From NCBI RefSeq assembly GCF_003853705.1, contig NZ_QTQI01000002.1, positions 310,001 through 374,000 on the forward strand: DNA of 64,000 bases, given 5' to 3'. Shown one piece after another: positions 42,694 through 51,103 of the stretch (positions are counted from its first letter, which is position 1; each line of letters opens with the position of its first letter). A program made the translations under genes and the position numbers. This DNA is from Burkholderia sp. Bp8992 (GTDB lineage Bacteria; Pseudomonadota; Gammaproteobacteria; Burkholderiales; Burkholderiaceae). The notes under the pieces are model-generated. The model had not been told where the DNA came from. It worked only from the letters and a program-made list of their open reading frames with translations, and ran no database searches.

Positions 42694-42706
42694 ATGCGTA
42701 ACGCAT
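42694..42706. promoter_or_regulatory. Short palindrome in the organosulfur divergent promoter
   Basis: ATGCGT (42694-42699), A, ACGCAT (42701-42706) is a perfect 6-bp dyad with a 1-bp centre, 71 bp upstream of the SfnB-like start. An AT-rich segment at 42721-42770 lies between it and the SsuD-like gene and is the likeliest promoter zone for that operon. Confidence 0.3.
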
Positions 42707-42837
42707 TCGGGCCCAAACCATGCAAATCTGATATTCAATTCGGGATTGATTATTTCCATTCCGCATGATCGCGGCGTTAACCTGCGCTCCATTCCTGCCC
42801 GGCCGTGCGCCGGGACATCCCTGCACCGGAGACCCAG

Positions 42838-43923
42838 ATGAGCGTCGAATTCATCGGCATGATCCAGAGCCAGAAACAGTCGGAAATCCATCCGGCATCG
42901 GGCCCCGTCGTCGATCCCGACTACGTGCGCGACTTCGCTCGCGCCCACGAGACGGCCGGCTTCGACCGGATCCTCGTGCCGCACCACTCGACCGGCCCGT
43001 CGGCCACGCTGACGATCGCGTTCGCGGCGGCCGCGACCGAGCGCATCCACTTCATGCTCGCGCATCGCCCGGGTTTCACGGCGCCGACGCTCGCCGCGCG
43101 GCAGATCGCGACGCTCGACCAGTTCAGCCGCGGCCGGCTCGCCGTGCACTTCATCTCTGGCGGCTCGGACAGCGAACAGCAGCGCGACGGCGATTTCCTC
43201 GACCACGACGCGCGTTATGCGCGCACCGACGAATACCTCGGCATCCTGCGCCGGATCTGGACGGAAGCGCAGCCGTTCGATCACGACGGCGCGCACTACC
43301 GGTTCAAGCAGGGTTTCTCGGAAGTGAAGCCGGTCCAGCAGCCGCATGTGCCGATCTACTTCGGCGGCGCGTCGGACGCCGCGCTCGCGGTGGCCGGCAA
43401 ACACGCCGACGTGTACGCGCTGTGGGGCGAATCGCTCGACCAGGTGCGCGACCTGACGACGCGCGTGCGCGCCGAAGCCGCGAAGCACGGGCGGCAGGTG
43501 CGTTTCTCCGTGTCGTTCCGCCCGATTCTCGCCGCAACCGAAGACGAAGCGTGGGCGCGCGCGCACCGCATCCTCGACGAGACGCGCCGGCTGCGCGAAG
43601 CGGCCGGCCTCGGCGCCGGCGGCCCGCAGCAGAGCGAAGGCGCGCGCCGCCTGCTGGCCGCGGCCGAACGCGGTTCGCGCGTCGACAAGCGGCTGTGGAC
43701 CGAAATCGCGAAGCTCACCGGCGCACGTTCGAACTCGACGGCGCTCGTCGGTACGCCCGAACAGGTCGCCGACGCGCTGCTCGACTACTACGACCTCGGC
43801 GTGACGACCTTCCTGATCCGCGGCTTCGACCCGCTGGAAGACGCGATCGACTACGGCCGCGAACTGATTCCGCGCGTGCGCAGCGCCGTCGCCGCACGCG
43901 ACGCAGCACGCCGCGCCGCCTGA
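42838..43923 (+). CDS. LLM-class flavin monooxygenase, alkanesulfonate monooxygenase SsuD-like
   Basis: The 361-residue bacterial-luciferase-like barrel uses FMNH2 and O2. The opening (EFIGMIQSQKQSEIH), RILVPHHSTGPSATLTIAFA, RPGFTAPTLAARQIATLDQFS and YFGGASDAALAVAGKHADVYALWGE segments match the SsuD/sulfonate-monooxygenase branch, which releases sulfite from organosulfonates. It would need a separate flavin reductase, none of which is encoded nearby. A GGAG precedes the ATG. It heads a same-strand run of seven genes that includes an ABC importer. Confidence 0.86.
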   Translation: MSVEFIGMIQSQKQSEIHPASGPVVDPDYVRDFARAHETAGFDRILVPHHSTGPSATLTIAFAAAATERIHFMLAHRPGFTAPTLAARQIATLDQFSRGRLAVHFISGGSDSEQQRDGDFLDHDARYARTDEYLGILRRIWTEAQPFDHDGAHYRFKQGFSEVKPVQQPHVPIYFGGASDAALAVAGKHADVYALWGESLDQVRDLTTRVRAEAAKHGRQVRFSVSFRPILAATEDEAWARAHRILDETRRLREAAGLGAGGPQQSEGARRLLAAAERGSRVDKRLWTEIAKLTGARSNSTALVGTPEQVADALLDYYDLGVTTFLIRGFDPLEDAIDYGRELIPRVRSAVAARDAARRAA

Positions 43924-43947
43924 CGTCCAACGGAGCCACACGCCATC

Positions 43948-44787
43948 ATGTCCGCCGTCCTTTCCTCGCCCGTGCGCACTGCATCGGGCCTCGAACTCGC
44001 CGAAGCCCCGCGCCAGCACTTCTGGTTCGACGCGACGGCACCGCGCATCGACGTCGCCGCCGAACGCCGACACCGGCAGGAGCGGCTCGCGGCCGCGTTC
44101 CGCCTGTTCGCGCGCTTCGGGTTCGCGCAGGGGCTCGCCGGCCACATCACCGCGCGCGATCCGGAGCTGCCCGACCATTTCTGGGTGAATCCGCTCGGCG
44201 TGCATTTCTCGCAGATCAAGGTGTCCGACCTGCTGCTCGTCAACGCGCGCGGCGAAACCGCGATCGGCACGCGGCCGCTGAACAAGGCCGCGTTCGCGAT
44301 CCACGCGGCGATCCACGAAGCCCATCCGCACGTCGTCGCCGCCGCGCACACGCATTCGACCTACGGCAAGGCATGGTCGACGCTCGGCCGCCCGCTCGAT
44401 CCGCTCACGCAGGACGCCTGCGTGTTCTACGAAGATCACGCGCTGTTCGACGACTTCACGGGGATGGTCGTCGACACGAGCGAAGGCGCACGGATCGCCG
44501 ACGCGCTCGCGAAACCCGACGGCAGCACGCACAAGGGCGTGATCCTGAAGAACCACGGCATCCTGACGGCCGGCCCGACGGTCGAGGCCGCCGCGTGGTG
44601 GTACATCGCGCTCGACAACGCCGCGCACACGCAGTTGCTGGCCGAAGCGGCCGGCACGCCGCAGCCGATCGATCACGACACCGCGCGCCACACGCACGGC
44701 CAGATCGGCGGCCCCGACGGGGCGCTGCATGCGTTCGACAGCCTGTTTGCGCGGGTCGTCGCCGACGAACCCGACCTGCTCGACTGA
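43948..44787 (+). CDS. Class II aldolase/adducin-family protein
   Basis: The 279-residue protein has the metal-dependent aldolase/adducin fold. Zinc-ligand histidines H134 and H136 lie in AAAHTHSTYG, a third at H203 in LKNHGIL, and the substrate-loop GLAGHITARDPE at 62-73. It lies 24 bp after the SsuD-like gene and before the transporter genes. Members cleave or epimerise sugar phosphates or decarboxylate; in an organosulfur operon it might act on the carbonyl product left after desulfonation, but that is inference. Confidence 0.83.
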   Translation: MSAVLSSPVRTASGLELAEAPRQHFWFDATAPRIDVAAERRHRQERLAAAFRLFARFGFAQGLAGHITARDPELPDHFWVNPLGVHFSQIKVSDLLLVNARGETAIGTRPLNKAAFAIHAAIHEAHPHVVAAAHTHSTYGKAWSTLGRPLDPLTQDACVFYEDHALFDDFTGMVVDTSEGARIADALAKPDGSTHKGVILKNHGILTAGPTVEAAAWWYIALDNAAHTQLLAEAAGTPQPIDHDTARHTHGQIGGPDGALHAFDSLFARVVADEPDLLD

Positions 44788-44817
44788 GCGCCTTTCCGCA
44801 CGACCGGAGACCCGACA

Positions 44818-45852
44818 ATGACCCACACCACCGCTCCCGCGCCCGCCGACGCGCACGACGACAAACGCCGCCGCCTGCTGCGCGCGGCCGGCGCCGCCGC
44901 GCTCGCCGCGCCGGCGATCACGCTCGGCCGCAAGACGTGGTCCGCGCCGCCGCTGAAGAAGCTCACGTTCGCGTGGAACCAGAATGCGTTCTGCCTGACG
45001 CCGATCGTCGTCGCGCAGGAAAACGGCTTCTTCGAGAAAAACGGCCTGAAGGTCGATCTGATCAACTACAGCGGGTCGACCGACCAGTTGCTCGAATCGA
45101 TCGCAACCGGCAAGGCCGATGCGGCGGTCGGGATGATCCATCGCTGGCTGAAGCCGCTCGAAGCCGGCTTCGACGTGAAGATCATCGGCAGCTCGCACGG
45201 CGGCTGCGTGCGGCTGCTCGGCGCGAAGGCGGCCGGCGTCACGACGCTGCAGGCGCTGAAGGGCAAGACGGTCGGCGTCAGCGATCTCGCCGCGCCCGGC
45301 AAGCACTTCTTCTCGATCCTGCTCGCGAAGAACGGGATCGATCCCGAGCGTGACATCACGTGGCGGCAGTATCCGGCCGACCTGCTCGGCGTCGCGGTCG
45401 ACAAGGGCGAAATCCATGCCATCGCCGATGGCGACCCGAATCTCTATCTGCTCGAAAAGCGCAGCAACGGCGCGTATACGGAACTCGCGACGAACCTGTC
45501 CGGCGAATACGCACGCAAGGTGTGCTGCGTGATCGGCGCGCGCGGCGACCTCGTCCGCAACGACCGGCCGGCGGCCGCCGCGCTCGCGCGCTCGATCGTG
45601 CAGGCCACCGAATACACGCACGACAACCCGAACGAAGCGGCGAAGGTGTTCGCGAAGTACTCGCCGAAAATCAATCCGGAAGACCTGCGCAAGCTGTACG
45701 CGACGCTCACCTACACGCATCACCCGACCAACGTCGACCTGCAGCAGGAAATCGCGTTCTATGCGGACGATTTCCGCCGCATCAGCGTGCTGAAGAAGAG
45801 CACGGACCCGCAGCGCTTCGCGCAGCAGGTCTATGCGAACGTACTGGGGTAA
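44818..45852 (+). CDS. ABC transporter substrate-binding protein (SsuA/NMT1-like), first of two
   Basis: The 344-residue protein has an export signal with a twin-arginine-like KRRRLLRAAGAAALAAPAITLG and an NMT1/SsuA type II binding fold (LTPIVVAQENGFFEKNGLKVDLINYSGSTDQLLESIATGKADAAVG). It delivers a sulfonate, taurine or similar ligand to the permease. It contains three cysteines in conserved-looking places (NAFCLTP, GGCVRL, RKVCCVIG), unusual for this family and worth noting for a thiol- or metal-binding role. It is followed 4 bp later by the permease. Confidence 0.86.
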   Translation: MTHTTAPAPADAHDDKRRRLLRAAGAAALAAPAITLGRKTWSAPPLKKLTFAWNQNAFCLTPIVVAQENGFFEKNGLKVDLINYSGSTDQLLESIATGKADAAVGMIHRWLKPLEAGFDVKIIGSSHGGCVRLLGAKAAGVTTLQALKGKTVGVSDLAAPGKHFFSILLAKNGIDPERDITWRQYPADLLGVAVDKGEIHAIADGDPNLYLLEKRSNGAYTELATNLSGEYARKVCCVIGARGDLVRNDRPAAAALARSIVQATEYTHDNPNEAAKVFAKYSPKINPEDLRKLYATLTYTHHPTNVDLQQEIAFYADDFRRISVLKKSTDPQRFAQQVYANVLG

Positions 45853-45856
45853 CGCG

Positions 45857-46951
45857 ATGTCGACGATCGAACACGCTGCCGCTGCACGCACCGCGTCGGC
45901 CCCGGCCGGCGCCGCGAACGCCAACGCTTCCGCGCGCGCGGCCTGCACGGCCTGCGAAGCCACGCTCGCCGCCGAAGCGCGCCGCGCGCGCACGTGGCCG
46001 ACCGGGATCGCCGCCGCGCTCGCGTGGGCCGCGCTCGGCGCGCTCACGCAGCTGTGGCCGAACCGCATCGTCGGCTTCAGCGACTGGGCGTACACCGACA
46101 CGTTCGGCACGGCCGCGTGGACGATCGCCGCGCTGCTGCTCGCCGCCGCGACGCTCGGCCATCTCGTCGCCGCGTCGCGCACGCGGCTCGCGCGCGTGCG
46201 CCCGGCCGGCCCGTGGCTCGTCGCGCTGCCGCTCGTGCTCGCCGCGTGGGAGATCGTCACCGCGAAAACCGGCTGGCTGCCGACGCCGTTCTTCGCGCCG
46301 CCGCAGGCGCTGATCGAGGTCTACGTCGACGACTGGCCGCGCCTGCTGGGCAGCGCCGGCAACACGCTGAAGCTGCTCGCGCTCGGGTTTGCATACGGCG
46401 TCGCGGTGGGCTTTGCGGTCGGCGTGTCGATCGGCTGGTCGCGCCGGATCGGCTACTGGGTGCATCCGGTGCTGCGCGTGCTCGGCCCCGTGCCGGCCAC
46501 CGCGCTGCTGCCGCTCACGTTCTACTTCTTCCCGTCGAGCTATTCGGCCGCCGCGTTCCTGGTCGCGCTCGCCACCGGGTTCCCGGTCGCGGTGCTCACA
46601 TGGTCGGGCGTCGCGAGCGTGAACAAGCAGTACTACGACGTCGCGCGCACGCTCGGCGCGAACGCGCGCTTCCTCGTGCTGCGCGTCGCGATTCCCGCCG
46701 CGCTGCCGCACGTGTTCGTCGGCATCTTCATGGGGCTGAGCGCGTCGTTCACCGTGCTGGTCGTCGCCGAGATGATGGGCGTCAAGTCGGGGCTCGGCTG
46801 GTACCTGAGCTGGGCGCAGGGCTGGGCGTCGTACGTGAACATGTATGCGGCGCTGATCGTGATGGCGCTGCTGTTTTCCGGGCTGATCGCGCTGCTGTTC
46901 GCGGTGCGCGACCGCGTGCTCGCGTGGCAGAAGGGAACCGTCAAATGGTAA
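45857..46951 (+). CDS. ABC transporter permease (SsuC/TauC-like)
   Basis: The 364-residue protein has an extended N-terminus of about 120 residues with two extra predicted helices (AALAWAALGALTQLWPNRIV; AALLLAAATLGHLVAAS), then the standard five-to-six-helix BPD_transp_1 domain. The EAA-loop-like segment VARTLGANARFLVLRVAIPAALPHVFVG is present. SsuC/TauC are about 260 residues, so the N-terminal addition is distinctive. It overlaps the ATPase gene by 7 bp. It imports the ligand of the flanking binding proteins. Confidence 0.87.
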   Translation: MSTIEHAAAARTASAPAGAANANASARAACTACEATLAAEARRARTWPTGIAAALAWAALGALTQLWPNRIVGFSDWAYTDTFGTAAWTIAALLLAAATLGHLVAASRTRLARVRPAGPWLVALPLVLAAWEIVTAKTGWLPTPFFAPPQALIEVYVDDWPRLLGSAGNTLKLLALGFAYGVAVGFAVGVSIGWSRRIGYWVHPVLRVLGPVPATALLPLTFYFFPSSYSAAAFLVALATGFPVAVLTWSGVASVNKQYYDVARTLGANARFLVLRVAIPAALPHVFVGIFMGLSASFTVLVVAEMMGVKSGLGWYLSWAQGWASYVNMYAALIVMALLFSGLIALLFAVRDRVLAWQKGTVKW

Positions 46952-47766
46952 GCGCCGCCGTACTCGAACCGTCCGCGGCCACTGTCGCAGCACCCGCCGT
47001 CACCGCGCCGCGCGGCGCACGCATCGACATCCGCCGCGTGAGCCATGCGTTCGACGGCCCCGGCGGCGCGCTGCCGGTGCTCGACGACGTCACGCTGTCG
47101 GTCGCGGCCGGCGAATTCGTCGCGCTGCTCGGCCCGAGCGGCTGCGGGAAATCGACGCTGCTGCGCCTCGTCGCGGGGCTCGATGCTGCGCGGCAAGGCA
47201 CGATCGCGCAGGACGGCGTGCCGATCGAACGGCCCGATCCGTCGCGCATCGTCGTGTTCCAGGACCCGACGCTGTACCCGTGGCGGCGCGTACGCGCGAA
47301 CGTCGCGCTCGGCCTCGAAGCGCGCGGCGTGGCGGGCACCGCACAGCATCGCGTCGACGATGCGCTCGCGCGCGTCGGGCTGCAGGAATTCGCGAACGTG
47401 TTCCCGCATCAGTTGTCCGGCGGGATGGCGCAGCGTGTCGCGCTCGCCCGCGCGCTCGTCAACGATCCGCGCCTGCTGATTCTCGACGAACCGCTCGGCA
47501 AGCTCGATTCGCTGACGCGGCTCACGATGCAGGCCGAGCTGACCGCACTGTGGCAACGCGACGGGTTCTCGTCGCTGCTCGTCACGCACGACGTCGAGGA
47601 AGCGCTGTTCCTCGCGCAACGCGTGATCGTGTTCGGGCCGCGTCCGGCACGCATCGTCGCCGAATTGCACGTCGACCTGCCCTACCCGCGCCATCGTGGC
47701 GACCCGCGCCTCGCCGAATTGCGCCACGACGCGCTGCGGCATCTCGGGCTCGATGCGAGCTGGTAG
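46945..47766 (+). CDS. ABC transporter ATP-binding protein (SsuB/TauB-like)
   Basis: The 273-residue protein has Walker A GPSGCGKST (63-71), Q-loop VFQDPTLYPWR, signature LSGGMAQRVALARAL, Walker B LLILDEPLGKLD and H-loop VTHDVEEALFLAQR, matching nitrate/sulfonate/taurine importers. It energises the adjacent permease. The ATG is inside the end of the permease gene. An N-terminal extension of about 25 residues precedes the ABC domain. A membrane cytochrome c gene follows after 50 bp. Confidence 0.91.
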   Translation: MVSAAVLEPSAATVAAPAVTAPRGARIDIRRVSHAFDGPGGALPVLDDVTLSVAAGEFVALLGPSGCGKSTLLRLVAGLDAARQGTIAQDGVPIERPDPSRIVVFQDPTLYPWRRVRANVALGLEARGVAGTAQHRVDDALARVGLQEFANVFPHQLSGGMAQRVALARALVNDPRLLILDEPLGKLDSLTRLTMQAELTALWQRDGFSSLLVTHDVEEALFLAQRVIVFGPRPARIVAELHVDLPYPRHRGDPRLAELRHDALRHLGLDASW

Positions 47767-47816
47767 ATGCGAGGTGCCGTTCGACGACCGGTTGATACAC
47801 GGCGGAGACGCGCGCG

Positions 47817-49007
47817 ATGAACGCACCGCCGTTCGCCGACTGGGCGATCGCCTTCCTGCAACTGCTGTATCGCGCGCAAATCGCGCTGGCACGTGTGCTG
47901 CACGCGGTCGGCCTGACGGGCGACGCCGACGGTCAGGCCGCGTGGCCGTGGGCGCACCGCATCGCACTCGAAACGCTGCGCATCGATGCCGGACTGACGC
48001 GGCAACTCGCGCTCGCCGGTGCCATGACGGCGCTGGCCGTCGTGCTCGCCTGCGTCGCGCTCGCTTCGCGCAAGCGGCGTTTGCCGTCCGCAATCGTCGC
48101 GATCGCCGCGCTGGCCGTCGCGTGGTTCGCGCCGTGGCCGCCGTCGTCGCTGTGGCTCGCGCCGGCCGTGCCGACGAGCTTCCAGCGCGATCCCGCGCCG
48201 TTTGCCGTCTCGAGCGTGATGCACGGCGCGCACCTGTATGTCCAGCACTGCGCGGCCTGCCACGGTGCGGACGGACGTGGCGAAGGGCCGCTCGCGGCCA
48301 CGCTCACGCGCTGGCCGCCGACCTTTGCCGGTGCGCTGCTCGCGCGTCGCCTCGACGGCGAGCTGTTCTGGCGCGTGCGGCACGGCACACGCGACGAACA
48401 CGGTGCGTCGACGATGCCCGGTTTCGCCGCGACGCTCGGCCCGCAGGACACGTGGGCCGTGCTCGACTACCTGAAGGCGCTGGCCGCGGGCAGCGGCGCG
48501 CAGGCGGAAGGCGCGTGGCCGGTGCCCGTCCCGCTGCCGGCGCTCGACGTGCGCTGCGGCGACGCCGCGCCGCAATCGCTCGACCGCTGGCGCGACGGCC
48601 AGCGCGTGCGCATCGTCGCGCTCGCGCCGGGCGCAACGCCGCCGCCGGAAGACGCGCGCTGGCAAACCTTGCTCGTCACCGAACGCGGTGCGTCCGTGGC
48701 GCCCTCGGCCGCCACGCGCGCGAACTGCGTCGCGACGACGCCCGATGCGTGGCGCGCGTTCGCGACGATTGCCGGCGTCGCGCCCGATGTGCTCGGCGGC
48801 ACGCAACTGCTCGCCGATCGCCGTGGCTGGCTGCGGGCGCGCGCGTTGCCGGGCAGCGCCGGCTGGTCGGATGCCGACCTGCTGTGCCGCTCGGATGCGG
48901 CTGCACGACCGGCCGCGCCGGCCGCCAGCGGCGACGCACTGACCGCGCTGCTGCTGCGCGTCGACGCGGAACCCGTGCGCGACGTGCAAGCCGGGCTCCC
49001 GCATTGA
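47817..49007 (+). CDS. Membrane-anchored cytochrome c with an uncharacterised C-terminal domain
   Basis: The 396-residue protein has two predicted membrane helices (about 65-83 and 91-105). A class I cytochrome c domain follows, with haem motif CAACH (145-149, in LYVQHCAACHGADGRGEG) and distal ligand M200 in STMPGF. The remainder (about 225-370) resembles a thioredoxin/SCO-type fold, with LDRWRDGQRVRIVALAPG and a late GGTQLLADRRGWLRAR segment, but has no CxxC. It sits inside the ABC operon, between ATPase and second binding protein. It would pass electrons in the periplasm; the donor is unknown. The C-terminal fold call is tentative. Confidence 0.72.
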   Translation: MNAPPFADWAIAFLQLLYRAQIALARVLHAVGLTGDADGQAAWPWAHRIALETLRIDAGLTRQLALAGAMTALAVVLACVALASRKRRLPSAIVAIAALAVAWFAPWPPSSLWLAPAVPTSFQRDPAPFAVSSVMHGAHLYVQHCAACHGADGRGEGPLAATLTRWPPTFAGALLARRLDGELFWRVRHGTRDEHGASTMPGFAATLGPQDTWAVLDYLKALAAGSGAQAEGAWPVPVPLPALDVRCGDAAPQSLDRWRDGQRVRIVALAPGATPPPEDARWQTLLVTERGASVAPSAATRANCVATTPDAWRAFATIAGVAPDVLGGTQLLADRRGWLRARALPGSAGWSDADLLCRSDAAARPAAPAASGDALTALLLRVDAEPVRDVQAGLPH

Positions 49008-49045
49008 TTCCCTGAAACCTGCCTTCGACCGACCTTCACTTCACG

Positions 49046-49999
49046 ATGAATCCGACCCGACGCCATTTCCTCGCCCAAGCCGGCGCCCTCGCCACGATCG
49101 CCGCGGCGCCTGCCGCGCTGCGCGCGCAAGCGGGCGCGCGGCCGCTGCTGCGTGCCGGCGACCAGAAAGGCGGGCTGCGCGCGCTGCTCGAAGCCGCCGG
49201 CGAACTGAACGGCCTCGCGTACGACATCGCGTGGACCGAGTTCCCGGCCGCCGCGCCGCTCGCCGAAGCGCTGAACGCGGCGGCCGTCGACTGCGGCCCG
49301 ATCGGCGACGCGCCGGTGATCTTCGCGCTCGCATCGGGCGCCCGCATCAAGGTGATCGGCGCGAACCGTTCCGATCCGTACGGCACGGCCGTGCTCGTGC
49401 GGCCCGACGCGGCGCTGAAAGGCGCGGCCGACCTGAAGGGCAAGCGCATCGGCACCACGCGCGGCTCGATCGGCCATTTCGTCACGCTGAAGGCGCTCGA
49501 CGCGGCCGGCCTGCCGCCCGATGCGGTGTCGTTCCGCTTCCTGCCGCCGGCCGACACGATGCTGGCGCTCGCCACCGGGTCGATCGATGCGTGGGCGACC
49601 TGGGAGCCCTATACCGCGCTCGCCGAAACGAGCGGCCGCGCACGCGTACTGGTCGACGGCCGCGGGCTGTGGTCGGGCCTCAGCTATCTCGCGGCGACCG
49701 ACGCGGCGATCGCATCGAAGCGCGACGTGCTGCACGATTTCCTGCGGCGCGTCGTGCGCGCGCAGACGTGGTCGTACCGCCATGCCGACGCGTATTCGGC
49801 GGCGCTCGCACGCATCATCGGCATTCCGCCGGCCGCCGCGAAGCTGCAGTTCGAGCGCCGCAACACGCGCTGGCTGGCGCTCGACGCCACGGTGATCGCC
49901 GAACAGCAGCGCACGGCCGACTTCTACCTGAAGGCCGGGCTGCTGCGCCAGCCGCTCGACGTGCGCACGACGTTCGATACCGGCTTTCCGCTCGCCTGA
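49046..49999 (+). CDS. ABC transporter substrate-binding protein (SsuA-like), second of two
   Basis: The 317-residue protein has a twin-arginine-like export signal (TRRHFLAQAGALATIAAAPAALRAQ) and the SsuA/TauA-type fold: LAEALNAAAVDCGPIGDAPVIFALASGARIKVIGANRSDP, LKGKRIGTTRGSIGHFVTLKALDAAGL and DAWATWEPYTAL. These are characteristic of alkanesulfonate-binding proteins. It is the last gene of the run, 38 bp after the cytochrome gene. Only one permease/ATPase set is nearby, so both binding proteins probably share it with different ligand ranges. Confidence 0.87.
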   Translation: MNPTRRHFLAQAGALATIAAAPAALRAQAGARPLLRAGDQKGGLRALLEAAGELNGLAYDIAWTEFPAAAPLAEALNAAAVDCGPIGDAPVIFALASGARIKVIGANRSDPYGTAVLVRPDAALKGAADLKGKRIGTTRGSIGHFVTLKALDAAGLPPDAVSFRFLPPADTMLALATGSIDAWATWEPYTALAETSGRARVLVDGRGLWSGLSYLAATDAAIASKRDVLHDFLRRVVRAQTWSYRHADAYSAALARIIGIPPAAAKLQFERRNTRWLALDATVIAEQQRTADFYLKAGLLRQPLDVRTTFDTGFPLA

Positions 50000-50088
50000 C
50001 CGCGCACGCGGCGGCCGACAGCCGCCCGAACGGCTTCGGCATGATCTGGCACAATCGCGATTCGACCATCCCGCGTTCAGCCAGCGTC

Positions 50089-50955
50089 ATGCCAGCCATC
50101 ACCGAACTCTTCGTCTATCCGATCAAATCCTGCGCCGGCATTGCGCTGACGCGCGCGCAATTGCTCGAAACGGGCCTTGCATACGACCGTCACTGGCTGA
50201 TCACCGATCGCGACGGACAGATGATCACGCAGCGCACGCACCCGCGCCTCGCGCTGATCCGCACGGCGCTCGACAGCGATGCGCTCGTGCTGAACGCGCC
50301 GGGCATGCCGGCGCTCCGCACGCCGCTCGACGGCGACGCGTCGCCCGCGACGCCGAAGATGGCCGCGACCGTCTGGCGCGACACCGTCGACGCGATCGAC
50401 ACGGGCGCCGACACGGCCGCCTGGCTCACTGAATTCCTCGGCACGCCGACGAAGCTCGCGCGCTTCGGCGCCGACGCGCGCCGCGGCTGCGACCGCAAGT
50501 GGACCGGCGACATCGATACGCATACGCAATTCTCGGACGCCTATCCGCTGCTCGTGATCGGCCAGGCGTCGCTCGACGACCTGAATGCGCGGCTCGCCGC
50601 GAAAGGCGCGCCGGCGATCCCGATGAACCGCTTCCGGCCGAACATCGTCGTGTCGGATCTCGATGCGTACGAGGAGGATTTCGTCGAGCACCTCGACACC
50701 GGCGGCGACACGCCGGTGCGGCTGCAGCTCGTCAAGCTGTGCACGCGCTGCCCGATGCCGACGATCGACCAGGCGACCGGCGCGCCCGATCCGGCATGGC
50801 CGCACGAGCCGACCGACACGCTGCAGACCTATCGCGGGAACCCGAACTACAGCGGCGCGCTGACGTTCGGCATCAATGCGATCGTCGTGCGCGGTGCGGG
50901 CAGTTTCCTGGAAATCGGGCAGGCGCTCGACGCGGAAATCGGCTTCGGCGACTGA
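50089..50955 (+). CDS. MOSC-domain protein (YcbX-like)
   Basis: The 288-residue protein has the MOSC N-terminal beta-barrel (PAITELFVYPIKSCAGIAL) and the molybdenum-cofactor sulfurase C-terminal domain. That domain includes PMNRFRPNIVVSD, the conserved cysteine in LCTRCPMPTIDQ and the ending GALTFGINAIVV. YcbX-type members use molybdenum cofactor to reduce N-hydroxylated compounds. ATG 50089 begins MPAITEL; an in-frame ATG at 50041 adds 16 residues with no family match. It follows the organosulfur cluster on the same strand after 89 bp and could be co-transcribed. Confidence 0.85.
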   Translation: MPAITELFVYPIKSCAGIALTRAQLLETGLAYDRHWLITDRDGQMITQRTHPRLALIRTALDSDALVLNAPGMPALRTPLDGDASPATPKMAATVWRDTVDAIDTGADTAAWLTEFLGTPTKLARFGADARRGCDRKWTGDIDTHTQFSDAYPLLVIGQASLDDLNARLAAKGAPAIPMNRFRPNIVVSDLDAYEEDFVEHLDTGGDTPVRLQLVKLCTRCPMPTIDQATGAPDPAWPHEPTDTLQTYRGNPNYSGALTFGINAIVVRGAGSFLEIGQALDAEIGFGD

Positions 50956-51103
50956 TCGACCTGCCGTGCGGACCGCCGGATGGCCGGTCCAGCCATCGCT
51001 TGAAAATGTGACGCACCGGGTAATTTGCCGCGATGCGTCACCGGGATAAAATGATTTAACCCTGAATTTCGCTGACGCTTTATTTATAAACTATATCGAC
51101 CAT

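Noticed and set aside
42805-42837. Earlier start for the SsuD-like monooxygenase
   Set aside because: The additional residues match no family member, and GGAG lies immediately before ATG 42838.
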